The notes: a model not told the origin generated them from the sequence alone. A DNA stretch of 64,000 nucleotides from Mesoflavibacter sp. (GCA_017792345.1 CP051228.1:2680501-2744500), one strand, 5' to 3'. Positions 50,830-60,445 are shown, counted from the first letter of the stretch. Numbers and translations: made by a program.

Positions 50830-51860
50830 GCGGATCCCTAAAGGCGCCGCTGCGTGTGGCCGTGATCGGCGCAGGCTATTTCGCCCAGTTTCATCACGAC
50901 GCCTGGCGGCGGATTGCCCGGGCCGACCTGGTCGCGGTCGCGGACCGGGATATCGCCAAGGCGCGTGCCGCCGGGGTGGAAGCCTTCGACGATCCCATCC
51001 GGATGGCGCAGGAGGTAAGACCCGACTTGATCGATATCGCGACGCCGCCGGAAACGCATCTGGACATGATCCGGATTGCATTGGACAACGGCGTGCGGGC
51101 GATGATCTGCCAGAAACCGTTCTGTGGCGATCATACCTCGGCGGTCGAGGCGACACGTCTGGCGGATGCCGCTGGCGCGACCTTGGTCGTCCATGAAAAT
51201 TTCCGGTTCCAGCCCTGGTATCGCGATGCCGCGGCGGCAATTCGCGACGGCCGGCTGGGACAGGTCATGCAGGCGACCTTCCGAATGCGACCGGGCGACG
51301 GGCAGGGGCCGGACGCCTATCTGTCTCGCCAACCCTATTTCCAGACCATGCCAAGATTTCTGGTGCACGAAACCGCGATCCATTGGGTCGACACGTTCCG
51401 ATTTCTGTTCGGGGAGCCGGATTGGGTGTTTGCCGATCTGCAGCGGCGAAACCCCGTTATCGCCGGAGAGGATGCCGGCAGCATCCTGTTCGGATTCGAA
51501 AATGGCATGCGGGCACTCTATGACGGAAACCGCCTGCTGGATCACCCGGCGCCAAATCGCCGGATGACCATGGGCGAAATGTCGGTGGAAGGGGATCGCG
51601 GCGAAATTCGGCTATCGGGTGAGGGCGCCCTTCATTTCCGCGCCTTCGGGTCGGACGATTGGCAGTTCCTGTCTGCCGCGCCGCAGACGGAAGGGTTCGG
51701 CGGCGACTGCGTCCACGCATTGCAATTGCATGTGGTGGAAGGGCTGCTCGACGGGACGCCGATCGAAAATCGGGCCGGTTCCTATCTTCGGAATATCGAG
51801 ATAGAATCCGCGATCTATCAATCCGCCCAGGAGGGCAGGAAGGTCGAAATCCGACGATGA
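50826..51860 (+). CDS. Gfo/Idh/MocA-family NAD(P)-dependent oxidoreductase
   Basis: A 344-residue sugar-type dehydrogenase: Rossmann motif VAVIGAGYFAQFHHDAW, the EKP-like segment QKPFC at about 98-102 (the usual E is Q), and HETAIHWVDTFRFLFGEPDW in the C-terminal domain, with the conserved H-xx-H-type residues. The start is GTG at 50826, overlapping the previous gene; the stop overlaps the GntR gene. It may oxidise a hydroxyl of an acid sugar or inositol-like compound. Confidence 0.86.
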   Translation: MSGSLKAPLRVAVIGAGYFAQFHHDAWRRIARADLVAVADRDIAKARAAGVEAFDDPIRMAQEVRPDLIDIATPPETHLDMIRIALDNGVRAMICQKPFCGDHTSAVEATRLADAAGATLVVHENFRFQPWYRDAAAAIRDGRLGQVMQATFRMRPGDGQGPDAYLSRQPYFQTMPRFLVHETAIHWVDTFRFLFGEPDWVFADLQRRNPVIAGEDAGSILFGFENGMRALYDGNRLLDHPAPNRRMTMGEMSVEGDRGEIRLSGEGALHFRAFGSDDWQFLSAAPQTEGFGGDCVHALQLHVVEGLLDGTPIENRAGSYLRNIEIESAIYQSAQEGRKVEIRR

Positions 51861-52579
51861 CACCCGCGACCAGTACCCAATCCGAATTAGCCGCGGGTTC
51901 AGACGCGGCCCCGGTCCCGAAGGGCCTGTCGCAGACTCAGCGGGCGGTGCGGGACCTGCGGGAAATGATCGTCAACAATCACCTGCCGCCGGGTTCCAAT
52001 TATCTGGAAACCGAACTGGCCGAAATGCTGGGCATGTCCCGAACGCCCGTGCGCGAGGCGGTGATCGTTCTGGAATCCCAGGGTCTGGTCGAATCCCGGC
52101 CGCGTCGCGGTGTGCGCGTCCTACCCTTGTCGGCGCGGGATATGGAAGAGATTTATGAAGTTCTGACGGAACTGGAGGCCCATGCGGCTGAACGTGCCGC
52201 CAGCGCGCCGATCAAGGCGGCGGACCGCGAGGCGGTCGAGACAGCCTTGCGGGACATGGATCTCGCACTGGCCGGCGACGACCGGGAGGCCTGGGCGCAG
52301 GCGGACAAGCGGTTCCACGATCTGCTTGTCCAATTGGCGGGAAACGGGCGGCTGACGGCCATCGTCGATTCATTCAATGATCAGGTCCATCGCGCCCGCA
52401 TGCTGACCGTGCGGCTGCGCCCGTCACCGACCAAGTCGAATCAGGATCACCGGGACTTGTTCAACGCCATCCTGGCGGGGGATGCGGCCAAGGCGCGCGC
52501 CCTTCATGTGCGGCACCGGACCGAGGCAAAAAACCTGATCATCGGCCTGTTGGAAAGCCATGGGTTTCACCAAGTCTGA
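51857..52579 (+). CDS. GntR-family transcriptional regulator (FCD/FadR type)
   Basis: A 240-residue repressor. The winged helix contains YLETELAEMLGMSRTPVREA and VIVLESQGLVESRPRRG, then an all-helical FCD ligand domain (EIYEVLTELEAHAAERA, and HRDLFNAILAGDAAKAR), which often binds a metal and a carboxylate. It is the last gene of the plus-strand operon after the two dehydrogenases, and the TTATGTATACGTAA palindrome at 49642 is its likely site. The start at 51857 overlaps the previous stop (ATGA). Confidence 0.9.
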   Translation: MTPATSTQSELAAGSDAAPVPKGLSQTQRAVRDLREMIVNNHLPPGSNYLETELAEMLGMSRTPVREAVIVLESQGLVESRPRRGVRVLPLSARDMEEIYEVLTELEAHAAERAASAPIKAADREAVETALRDMDLALAGDDREAWAQADKRFHDLLVQLAGNGRLTAIVDSFNDQVHRARMLTVRLRPSPTKSNQDHRDLFNAILAGDAAKARALHVRHRTEAKNLIIGLLESHGFHQV

Positions 52580-52599
52580 CGCTGCGGGAGGTCCGCGGC

Positions 52600-53694
52600 C
52601 TATCGGACTTCCACGGATTGCCGCATCCATTCCTGCAGGGCCGCGATGGAATGCTCCGAGTTCACGCCCTCTTCCGGCGCGATGACCAGCGGGCCTGGAC
52701 GGTAACCCCGGCTTTGCAGGCCTTGCTGAACCGATTCCACCAGGCGGATGTCTTCCTCCACCGTCGTCGCGCGATCCTGCTGGGCAAGGCGTTCGACGAT
52801 TTCGGAATCGTATCCGTCTTCGGTGAACCAACCGCGCCAGACCGTGACCCGGTCGTGGCTATCGGTCCGCCAGTGATAGGTGTTCAGCACGTTGCCGGGA
52901 TAGACCTGGAACGAGAATAGCGGCCACAGGAACCACGACCGGTACTCGCCCGCATGCTCGTTGGCGCTCAGATCGATCGGGTAGCTCATGGATTCCAGGC
53001 CCGAACACTCGGTCGTGTGGCGCAGCACGTAGCCCGGCCGGCGCTGAATGTCATAGGTTTCCGGCTTCACCACGCCGGTGGAGAAGGTCGGATGATTCAA
53101 ACTGCAGTGATAGCATTCGGAATAATTCTCAACCGAGACTTTCCAATTGCAGTTCTCCGGGACCTCAACCCAGTTGACCGGCTGCAGCCTGTCGATCTGG
53201 GGAACGTATTCCCGCAGCTCCTCGCGCACGCCGGGATACCAGACATCCATCGGCTCCGCATCGGGATCCAAGTTGACGAAGACGAACCCGTTGAAGATTT
53301 CCAGCCGCACCTCGGTCAGGCAGATCTCCGATTTGTCGAATCCGGCGACCTTGTTGATATTGTTGCCGCCGCGCAGTCCGCCGGTCAAATCGTAGGTCCA
53401 GGCGTGATAGGGGCATACGATCATGCGCGTCGTGCCCTGTCCCTGCACCAACTGATGCGCGCGATGCTGACAGACATTGAAGAAACAACGCAATTCCTCG
53501 TCACGCCCCCGGATGCAGAACAGGTTCTCGCCCGCGATCCGGAAGGTGAAATAGTCGCCTGGCCGGGCGACCTCCGACACATGCCCGGCGAACTGCCAGG
53601 TTTTGGACAGCAGGCCGGCGCGTTCCTGACGGAAGATTTCCGGATCGGTGTAGTAACGGGCTTCCAGGCTGCGCAGCGGGACGGCGTCGGTCAT
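52600..53694 (-). CDS. Rieske oxygenase alpha subunit, quaternary amine demethylase type (CntA/GbcA-like)
   Basis: A 364-residue terminal oxygenase. The Rieske 2Fe-2S ligands are Cys75 and His77 (CQHRAH) and Cys94 and His97 (CPYHAW). The mononuclear iron site has His196 and His201 (ECYHCSLNH) and Asp315, and Glu193 at the bridging position where most Rieske oxygenases have Asp; Glu there is a feature of the carnitine monooxygenase CntA. Members of this group remove a methyl or split C-N bonds of betaines. The reductase partner is not in the window. Its start overlaps the RpiR gene stop by 4 bases. Confidence 0.88.
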   Translation of the reverse strand: MTDAVPLRSLEARYYTDPEIFRQERAGLLSKTWQFAGHVSEVARPGDYFTFRIAGENLFCIRGRDEELRCFFNVCQHRAHQLVQGQGTTRMIVCPYHAWTYDLTGGLRGGNNINKVAGFDKSEICLTEVRLEIFNGFVFVNLDPDAEPMDVWYPGVREELREYVPQIDRLQPVNWVEVPENCNWKVSVENYSECYHCSLNHPTFSTGVVKPETYDIQRRPGYVLRHTTECSGLESMSYPIDLSANEHAGEYRSWFLWPLFSFQVYPGNVLNTYHWRTDSHDRVTVWRGWFTEDGYDSEIVERLAQQDRATTVEEDIRLVESVQQGLQSRGYRPGPLVIAPEEGVNSEHSIAALQEWMRQSVEVR

Positions 53695-54608
53695 TTGCGG
53701 GTTCCATCGTCAGAAACATACAGACCCAGCCGATGGCGGCGGGCGTGGAAGGTATCGATCCGTTCGATGACCTCCGGTTTCGCATCGGCGATGACGAAGG
53801 CCATCAGGGTTTCCAAAAGCGCGATGATCGAAACCGAGGACGGGAAGAATTGCGGCGTGTCGGCGGACACGACGAAGCCATGTTCGGATCCGATGACGAT
53901 CGGCGACGCGGCGCTGTCGGATAGGCCGATGACGGTTACGCCCTGTTCCCGCGCGATCGTAACCGCTTCGACAATTTCCTGGCGGTAGGGTTTGCAGGTC
54001 ATGGCGATCAGCACATCGCCTTTCCCGGCCCCGGCCAGATCGTCGACCGCAACATTGCCCGGGCGGGGGATCGCCTCGATCTTGCCGACCGCCATATCGG
54101 CCAGATAGGCGAAGTTGCGGGCGTTGGAATGGTGCACCCCGACGCCCAGCACAAAGGTCTTTCGCGCCGCCACGATGGCGTCGGCCGCTGCCTTGATCTG
54201 TTCCTCGCTGGTTGCGGCGAAAGTTTCCTCGATATTGCGCAGCGCGCTTTCCGCCATATCGGAAAACAGGGCGCCCAATTGTCCGTTGGCGCTCAGCGAC
54301 TGCAGCCAGCGCGCCCGGTCCGGGAAGCTGGCATTGCCGCGCCGGATCTCCTCCCGGAAGGGCACGCGGAATTCGTCATAGCCTTCGAACCCGAAGGAGC
54401 GGGCCAGCCGGACAAAGGTGTTCGGCTTCACATCGGCCGCTTCCGCGATCTCGCGGATCGAACTGACCCCGACATCGTTCGGGTTTTCGATCACATAGGT
54501 CGCGGCCTTGCGCGCCTCCGGCGACAGGGTGTCGAGCCCGTTGGCGAGCGCTTCCAGAACCGCGGCGGGATCCCGTAAATCGGAATATGGTACATTTGTA
54601 TCAGTCAT
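53691..54608 (-). CDS. RpiR-family transcriptional regulator
   Basis: A 305-residue regulator: an N-terminal HTH_6 domain (ATYVIENPNDVGVSSIREIA, AEAADVKPNTFVRLARSFG) and a SIS domain at about 125-260 that usually binds a phosphosugar (GVGVHHSNARNFAYLADMA, LIAMTCKPYRQEIVEAV). It is divergent from the FAD/GcvT gene, with a promoter and dyad in the 72-base gap, and cotranscribed with the Rieske gene. It probably controls both sides. The ATG at 54608 was preferred to the longer upstream frame. Confidence 0.9.
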   Translation of the reverse strand: MTDTNVPYSDLRDPAAVLEALANGLDTLSPEARKAATYVIENPNDVGVSSIREIAEAADVKPNTFVRLARSFGFEGYDEFRVPFREEIRRGNASFPDRARWLQSLSANGQLGALFSDMAESALRNIEETFAATSEEQIKAAADAIVAARKTFVLGVGVHHSNARNFAYLADMAVGKIEAIPRPGNVAVDDLAGAGKGDVLIAMTCKPYRQEIVEAVTIAREQGVTVIGLSDSAASPIVIGSEHGFVVSADTPQFFPSSVSIIALLETLMAFVIADAKPEVIERIDTFHARRHRLGLYVSDDGTRK

Positions 54609-54610
54609 GA

Positions 54611-54640
54611 TTGACGATGGTAAAAATGTTTGCTTATCGT
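54611..54640 (+). promoter_or_regulatory. Promoter and dyad upstream of the FAD/GcvT gene
   Basis: A -35 TTGACG (54611-54616) and a -10-like TATCGT (54635-54640) are spaced by 18 bases. A 5-base dyad, ACGAT (54614-54618) and ATCGT (54636-54640), spans the same interval and is a possible RpiR operator. Confidence 0.4.
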
Positions 54641-54680
54641 GTCCACAGAAATCGCAAACGGGATTCGAGGAGCCATCCCC

Positions 54681-57143
54681 ATGTCGGACAAGAAGCTGCC
54701 GGAGACGGCGCGTGTGGTGATCGTCGGCGGCGGCGTCATGGGGTGCGGCCTGGCCTATCACCTGGCGCATGAAGACTGGACCGATGTGGTTCTGCTGGAA
54801 AAGGCGGAACTGACCAGCGGGTCGACCTGGCATGCCGCCGGGCAGATCACCTATTCGATCTCCAGCTACGGCCTGGGCAAATGCGTCGACTACAATGTCG
54901 GGCTCTATGCCGGGAAGCTGGAGGCGGAGACCGGGCAATCGGTCACCTGGCATGGCTGCGGCTCTTTCCGGTTGGCCTATACCGAGGATGAGATGGATTG
55001 GCTGCGGCACACGCTGTCGGTCGGCCGGGCTCTGGGATCCAACATCCATCTGGTCGACCCGGACTATATCCGGCGACATCATCCCTACTATAATCTGGAC
55101 GGCGTATTAGGTGCCCTGCATACGCCGGATGACGGCCATGTCGATCCTTCCGGCGTGACCCAGGCCCTGGCGACCGGCGCACGGCAACTGGGCGTGAAGA
55201 TTATCCGCCGCTGCCGGGCGACCAACATCACCCAACTGCCGTCGGGCGAATGGCAGGTCGACAGCGAACAGGGCACGATCCGCTGCGAGCATGTCGTGAA
55301 TGCGGGTGGAACCTATGCCCGCCAGATGGGCGAATGGTCCGGGCTGCAATTGCCCATGACCTCCATGACCCACCATTACTTCGTCACCGATACCGTGCCG
55401 GAATTCATGGATCTGGACCGCGAACTGCCGGTGATCCGCGATGATCGCGAAGTGTCCGGCTATATCCGGATGGAGCAGAAATCCGGCCTGATCGGAATCT
55501 ATGAGAAGGAAAACCCGAACACCGTCTGGGAGGACCATTGCCCCTGGGAGGCGGAGAACGAGCTGTTCGAGGCCGATTACGACCGGGTCATGCCCTGGCT
55601 GGAAAATGCGCTGGAACGCATGCCGATCTTCGCCGAACTGGGCATTAAGCGGGAAGTCCATGGAGCTATCAGCCATCCGCCCGACGGCAATCCGCTGATC
55701 GGTCCGGCGCCCGGCGTGCGGAATTACTGGTGCTGCTGCGGCACCCAGATCGGGATTGGCTGGGGCCCCGGGCTGACCCGGGAACTGGCGCGCTGGATGG
55801 TGCATGGCGCGGCGGACATCTCCATGCGCGAATTCGACCCGCGCCGCTTCGGTGCCTATGCCACGAAAGACTGGCAGATCATCAAGGCGAAGGAGGATTA
55901 CTGCCTGCGCCACGAAATCCCTTTTCCGCATTTCAACCGGTTGGCCGGACGCCCGGTCAAACCGTCAGCCCTTTACGATCGCCTGAAACAGAAGGGCGCG
56001 GTGTTTGAGGAAGTCTACGGCCACGAACGCCCGCGCTGGTTTGCGACCCAAGGGGTGGAACAGCGCGACCATTATTCCTTCCGCCGCACAATCGTGCATG
56101 ACGTGGTTGGGACCGAGGTGAAGGCCGTCCGCACGCGCGTCGGGATCATGGACATTTCCGCCTTCACCAAGGTGGAGGTCACGGGCCCGGATGCGGCCAC
56201 GGTGCTGGACCGGTTGATCGCGAACCGGCTGCCGCGCAGGGCCGGCGGCATCGCTTTGACCCATTTCCTGAATGAGGCGGGCCGGATCGAACTGGAGGCG
56301 ACGATTGTCCGGATGGAGGAGGATCGGTTCTATCTGGTCTGCGCCGCCTTCTTCGAACAGCGCCTGCTGGACCACCTGGCCCGCCATGCCGGGGAGGCCG
56401 ACCTGACCGTCCGGAACCTGTCGACGGACTGGAACGCGCTGGCCCTCAACGGTCCGAAAGCGCGTGACGTGCTGGCCCGCTGTACAGATGCCCCGCTGGA
56501 CAATGCCGGATTCCCCTGGCTACAGGCCCGCCGGATCACGGTCGCGGGTCAGAGCCTCTGGGCCTTCCGCCTGTCCTATGCCGGGGAGTTGGGCTGGGAA
56601 TTGCACATCCCGCGCGACGCCACGCTGGCCGTCTATGACGCATTGTGGGCAGCGGGCGAGCCGTACGGCATCGCCGATTACGGGTCCTTCGCCATGAACG
56701 TGATGCGCATGGAAAAGGGCTTCAAGGGCGCCGGTGAAATGACCAATGAAGTCACCCTGCCGGAAGCGGGCGTCATGCGCTTCGTGCGCCTGGACAAGGA
56801 ATTCGTCGGTAGGGCGGCGACGGAAAAAAGCGCCGCCGGAACGCTGCCCTGGATCTGTGCGTATTTGGAGATAGAGCCGGACGGCGATGTCGACGGGCAT
56901 GGCGGTGAGGCGGTGCTGATGGGCGACCGCGTCGTCGGCAGCATCGCGTCGGTCGCCTATGGCCATACGGTCGGCAAGATCCTGGCCTTCGCCTATCTGA
57001 AACCACATGCGGCCAAGCCCGGTCTCGACCTGACCGTCGTGATCCATGGCAGGCCCCGTGCGGCGAAAGTCCTGTCCGCCCCGGCCTACGACCCCGAAAG
57101 CCGCCTGCCCCGCACCGATGCGCTGGAGGCGGCGGCGGAATGA
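54681..57143 (+). CDS. FAD-dependent dimethylglycine/sarcosine dehydrogenase-like enzyme fused to GcvT domain
   Basis: An 820-residue oxidative N-demethylase, paralogous to the gene at 12811. It has a dinucleotide motif GGGVMGCG (16-23), GSTWHAAGQ with His51 at the site of covalent flavin attachment, a DAO domain to about 375, a middle FAO-type part, and a GcvT/GCV_T_C module from about 455, which should pass formaldehyde-level carbon to tetrahydrofolate. The start at 54681 follows GAGGAG. It begins a plus-strand operon with MDR dehydrogenase, two enolase-superfamily genes and an aminotransferase. A methylated amine made by the divergent Rieske enzyme is the likely substrate. Confidence 0.88.
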   Translation: MSDKKLPETARVVIVGGGVMGCGLAYHLAHEDWTDVVLLEKAELTSGSTWHAAGQITYSISSYGLGKCVDYNVGLYAGKLEAETGQSVTWHGCGSFRLAYTEDEMDWLRHTLSVGRALGSNIHLVDPDYIRRHHPYYNLDGVLGALHTPDDGHVDPSGVTQALATGARQLGVKIIRRCRATNITQLPSGEWQVDSEQGTIRCEHVVNAGGTYARQMGEWSGLQLPMTSMTHHYFVTDTVPEFMDLDRELPVIRDDREVSGYIRMEQKSGLIGIYEKENPNTVWEDHCPWEAENELFEADYDRVMPWLENALERMPIFAELGIKREVHGAISHPPDGNPLIGPAPGVRNYWCCCGTQIGIGWGPGLTRELARWMVHGAADISMREFDPRRFGAYATKDWQIIKAKEDYCLRHEIPFPHFNRLAGRPVKPSALYDRLKQKGAVFEEVYGHERPRWFATQGVEQRDHYSFRRTIVHDVVGTEVKAVRTRVGIMDISAFTKVEVTGPDAATVLDRLIANRLPRRAGGIALTHFLNEAGRIELEATIVRMEEDRFYLVCAAFFEQRLLDHLARHAGEADLTVRNLSTDWNALALNGPKARDVLARCTDAPLDNAGFPWLQARRITVAGQSLWAFRLSYAGELGWELHIPRDATLAVYDALWAAGEPYGIADYGSFAMNVMRMEKGFKGAGEMTNEVTLPEAGVMRFVRLDKEFVGRAATEKSAAGTLPWICAYLEIEPDGDVDGHGGEAVLMGDRVVGSIASVAYGHTVGKILAFAYLKPHAAKPGLDLTVVIHGRPRAAKVLSAPAYDPESRLPRTDALEAAAE

Positions 57144-58237
57144 GCGCCCATCCCGAAACCATGCGTGCGATGGTGCTGACCGGACACGGCAATCTGGACC
57201 GGCTGGTCTGGCACACGGATTGGCCGCGGCCGTCCGTCGGACCTGGTGAGGTTCTGATCCGGGTTGCGGCCTGCGGCCTGAACAATACCGACGTGAACAC
57301 CCGCACCGCCTGGTACTCCAAGGGAACGGCCGAAGCCACGACTGGGTCGGCCCTGTGCGGCGTCATCGACAGCGACGCGACCTGGGGCGGCGCGGCGATC
57401 CGGTTCCCTCGTATCCAGGGCGCTGATCTCTGCGGAACGGTAGTGGCCGTCGGTCCGGGTGCGGAGCCCGCGCTGGTCGGGAAGCGGGTACTCGTCGATC
57501 CCTGGCTGCGCGACTGGACCGATCCGCTGAACATGGACAAGGCCGGCTATTTCGGCAGCGAATGCGATGGCGGTTTCGCGGAATACAGTGTGGTCGATGC
57601 CCGGAACGTGCATCCGGTCCGGTCGGATCTGCGCGATGCCGATCTAGCGAGTTTCGCGACCTCCTACATCACGGCGGAAAACATGCTGAACCGTGCCGCC
57701 GTCGGATCGGGCGACAGCGTCCTGATCCCCGGCGCGTCCGGTGGCGTGGGGTCTGCGCTGATCCAGCTGGCCGGACGGCGGGGCGCGACGACCGTTGCGA
57801 TGTGCAGCCCGGCCAAGGCGGACGCGGTCCGCGCGGCGGGAGCGGATGCCGTTCTGCCTCGCGCGCCGGAGGATCTGAGGTCGGCACTCGGGGACGCCAT
57901 CGGGCGCGACACGGTCACCGTGGTCGCGGATGTCGTCGGCGGCGACGGCTGGCCCGCCCTGATCGGGGCGCTCTCACGCGGCGGACGATACACCTGCGCG
58001 GGGGCGATTGCCGGCCCCGTCGTGCCGTTCGACCTGCGTACCTTCTATCTGCGCGACCTGACCTTCACCGGTGCGACCGTTGTACCGCCCGGCGTCTTCG
58101 GCGATCTGGTCGGCTATATCGAGCGCGGGGAAATCCGCCCGCTGGTCGCCGCATCCTACCCGCTGGAAGACCTGCACGCCGCCCAATCCGCCTTCATTCG
58201 CAAGGACCATGTCGGCAATATCGTGGTGACCCCATGA
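57140..58237 (+). CDS. MDR-superfamily alcohol dehydrogenase/quinone oxidoreductase-like
   Basis: A 365-residue medium-chain dehydrogenase/reductase: a GroES-like N-terminal domain (VLIRVAACGLNNTDVNTRTAWY, NGADLCGTVV-like region), and a nucleotide-binding domain with IPGASGGVGSALIQLA (about 195-210). The usual structural-zinc cysteine cluster is absent; ECDGGFAEY is the family's substrate-channel segment. It overlaps both neighbours by 4 bases, so it belongs to the betaine operon. Oxidation of an alcohol or aldehyde intermediate is the likely role. Confidence 0.86.
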   Translation: MSAHPETMRAMVLTGHGNLDRLVWHTDWPRPSVGPGEVLIRVAACGLNNTDVNTRTAWYSKGTAEATTGSALCGVIDSDATWGGAAIRFPRIQGADLCGTVVAVGPGAEPALVGKRVLVDPWLRDWTDPLNMDKAGYFGSECDGGFAEYSVVDARNVHPVRSDLRDADLASFATSYITAENMLNRAAVGSGDSVLIPGASGGVGSALIQLAGRRGATTVAMCSPAKADAVRAAGADAVLPRAPEDLRSALGDAIGRDTVTVVADVVGGDGWPALIGALSRGGRYTCAGAIAGPVVPFDLRTFYLRDLTFTGATVVPPGVFGDLVGYIERGEIRPLVAASYPLEDLHAAQSAFIRKDHVGNIVVTP

Positions 58238-59343
58238 AGATCACACGGCTGACCGTCTGGGCATTCGACCTGCCGCTGACGAAATCCTATTCCCTATCCG
58301 GCGGTCGCCTTCGGGTGGACCGTCTGGACAGCACCTTCGTGCGGATCGACACCGACGAGGGGCTGAGCGGCTGGGGAGAGGGATGCCCGTGGGGGCACAC
58401 CTATCTGCCGGCGCATGGTCCCGGCATTCGCGCCGGGATCGAGACTTTGGTGCCGTTTCTGATCGGCATGGACCCGACGGCGCCGGAAAGCGTGCTGCGG
58501 GCCATGGATGTCGCGCTGCCCGGCCAAAACTACGTGAAATCGCCCATCGATATGGCCTGCTGGGACATTGCCGGACAGGCGGCGGGCATGCCGCTGTGGA
58601 AGCTGTTCGGGGCAGGCGCGCCCGCGACAATCGCCCTCAACTCCTCCATTCCCACGGGGACGCCGTCCGACATGATTGCCGCGGTCGAAGCGGCCCGGGC
58701 CAAGGGCTATCGTGTCCATTCGATCAAGGTCGGCGGCGACCAGCCGGCGACGGATATTGCGCGGATCGACGCTCTGGCATCGGCCTGCGCGCCCGGCGAG
58801 ACCCTGACTTTCGACGTCAATCGCGCCTGGACCCCCGCCGTGGCGATCGCGGTCCTGAATTCGGTTTCTTCCCGGGACTGGATCGAACAACCCTGCGAGA
58901 CCCTGGCGCAATGCGCCCATGTCGCAGGCCGCGTGGCGAACCCGATCATGCTGGACGAGTGCCTGTCCGACGTCGCCACCCATTTTGAGGCCTGGCGCCT
59001 GGGGGCCTGCGAGGGCGTGAAGGTTAAGCCCAACCGGGTCGGCGGGCTGACCCGCGCGCGACAGATCCGCGACTTCGGCGTTTCGGTCGGATGGCAGATG
59101 CATATCGAAGATGTCGGCGGCACCGCGCTGGCCGATACGGCGGCGTTCCATCTGGCGGCATCAACGCCGGAATCAAACCGTCTGGCCAGCTGGCTCGCCC
59201 ATGATCACCTCGCCGAAGATCCGGTTCCGGGACAGGGTGTTCGCAACCGGAATGGTGCGGCGACACTGCCGGCCGGGCCGGGACTGGGTGTCCGGCCCGA
59301 CCCGGACCGTTTGGGCGAACCCGCTTTTGTGTATGAGGGTTGA
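58234..59343 (+). CDS. Enolase-superfamily (mandelate racemase/muconate lactonising) enzyme A, proline-betaine epimerase type
   Basis: A 369-residue member of the superfamily. Catalytic Lys165 (SIKVGG) and Lys265 (KPNRVGG) sit on opposite faces, and Mg2+ is held by Asp194 (FDVNRAW), Glu218 (IEQPCE) and Asp241 (LDE). WGEGCPWGHTYLPAH and KSPIDMACWDIAG place it close to hydroxyproline-betaine 2-epimerases and cis-3-hydroxyproline dehydratases (HpbD-type group). The first Lys of the usual KxK is Ser163. The 4-base overlap with the MDR gene fixes the start. It likely racemises or dehydrates a proline-like betaine or amino acid. Confidence 0.85.
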   Translation: MKITRLTVWAFDLPLTKSYSLSGGRLRVDRLDSTFVRIDTDEGLSGWGEGCPWGHTYLPAHGPGIRAGIETLVPFLIGMDPTAPESVLRAMDVALPGQNYVKSPIDMACWDIAGQAAGMPLWKLFGAGAPATIALNSSIPTGTPSDMIAAVEAARAKGYRVHSIKVGGDQPATDIARIDALASACAPGETLTFDVNRAWTPAVAIAVLNSVSSRDWIEQPCETLAQCAHVAGRVANPIMLDECLSDVATHFEAWRLGACEGVKVKPNRVGGLTRARQIRDFGVSVGWQMHIEDVGGTALADTAAFHLAASTPESNRLASWLAHDHLAEDPVPGQGVRNRNGAATLPAGPGLGVRPDPDRLGEPAFVYEG

Positions 59344-59344
59344 G

Positions 59345-60445
59345 ATGCGCATTACCGGCCTGACCGCCTGGATAGTCCCCCTGACCAGCCATGTCGCCTA
59401 TCACATGGCAGCGGGCAAAACCTGCGACACCGTTGAGACGGTCGTGATCCGGCTGCGGTCGGATGCCGGTCTCGAAGGCTGGGGGGAGGTCTGTCCCATC
59501 CCCGGCTATCTGCCCGCCTATGCGCGAGGCGTCGTCCCGGCGTTGATCGAAATGGCGCCGGTCCTGATCGGGATCGATCTGACCGGTCCGGAGGCGGTCA
59601 TGGCCCGGCTGGATGCGAAGCTGAAGGGCCATCGCTATGCCAAGTCGGCGGTCGATATGGCGCTCTGGGACCTCATGGGTAAACGGGCGGGCCTGCCGCT
59701 TCATGCGCTGCTGGGCGGTCGGCGTGTCGCCGATCTGCCGCTCTATCATTCGATCAGTTGCCTGCCGCCGGACGAGATGGCGACCATTGCCCGCGACGCC
59801 CATGCGACGGGCATCCGTCAGTTTCAGGTCAAGTTGGGTGTCGATAGCGACTGGCAGGCAGACGTCGCGCGCCTGCGCCTGGTCCGGGAAGCCGTCGGGC
59901 CGGGGCCATTGGTTTATGGCGACTGGAATTGCGGCAGCACGCGGCTGGACGCCATCCGCGTCGGTAGGGCTGTGGCCGATCTGGATATCATGCTGGAACA
60001 GCCCTGCGAGACGATCGAGGAATGCGCCGCCGTCCGCGATGCGACCGGCTTGCCCCTGAAACTGGACGAGGCGGCGCATGATCCCGCCTCGCTGTTGTCG
60101 GCCTACCGGATGGGGTGCCTGGAGGCGGTCGCGGTCAAGCTGTCGAAATTCGGCGGTATAAGTGCGGCCCGGCGGGCCCGCGACCTTTGCCTGCATCTCG
60201 GCGCCAAGATGTGTATCGAGGATACTTGGGGGTCGGACATCACCACGGCCGCCGTCCTGCATCTCGGCGCGGCAAGTCCGCCGGAACTGGTGATGAATGT
60301 CTGTGATCTGTCGCATTATGTTTCGCCGCGTCTCTGTCCCGATGCGCCGGTGCGGCGGAACGGCCGGATCGCCCCGCCGGAAGGCCCTGGCCTGGGCGTC
60401 GAACCGGATATGGGCGTCCTTGGGACGCCCGCACTCGAATTGTAA
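59345..60445 (+). CDS. Enolase-superfamily enzyme B, cis-3-hydroxyproline dehydratase/betaine epimerase type
   Basis: A 366-residue paralogue of enzyme A. Catalytic Lys163 (QVKLG) and Lys265 (VKLSKFGG), metal ligands Asp193 (GDWN), Glu218 (LEQPCE) and Asp241 (LDE). It has CIEDTWGSDITTAA, a segment of the cis-3-hydroxyproline dehydratase/hydroxyproline betaine epimerase group, which enzyme A has replaced by HIEDVGGTALADTA. The start follows enzyme A by one base. Two such enzymes in one operon suggest successive steps, or epimerase and dehydratase roles. Confidence 0.86.
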   Translation: MRITGLTAWIVPLTSHVAYHMAAGKTCDTVETVVIRLRSDAGLEGWGEVCPIPGYLPAYARGVVPALIEMAPVLIGIDLTGPEAVMARLDAKLKGHRYAKSAVDMALWDLMGKRAGLPLHALLGGRRVADLPLYHSISCLPPDEMATIARDAHATGIRQFQVKLGVDSDWQADVARLRLVREAVGPGPLVYGDWNCGSTRLDAIRVGRAVADLDIMLEQPCETIEECAAVRDATGLPLKLDEAAHDPASLLSAYRMGCLEAVAVKLSKFGGISAARRARDLCLHLGAKMCIEDTWGSDITTAAVLHLGAASPPELVMNVCDLSHYVSPRLCPDAPVRRNGRIAPPEGPGLGVEPDMGVLGTPALEL

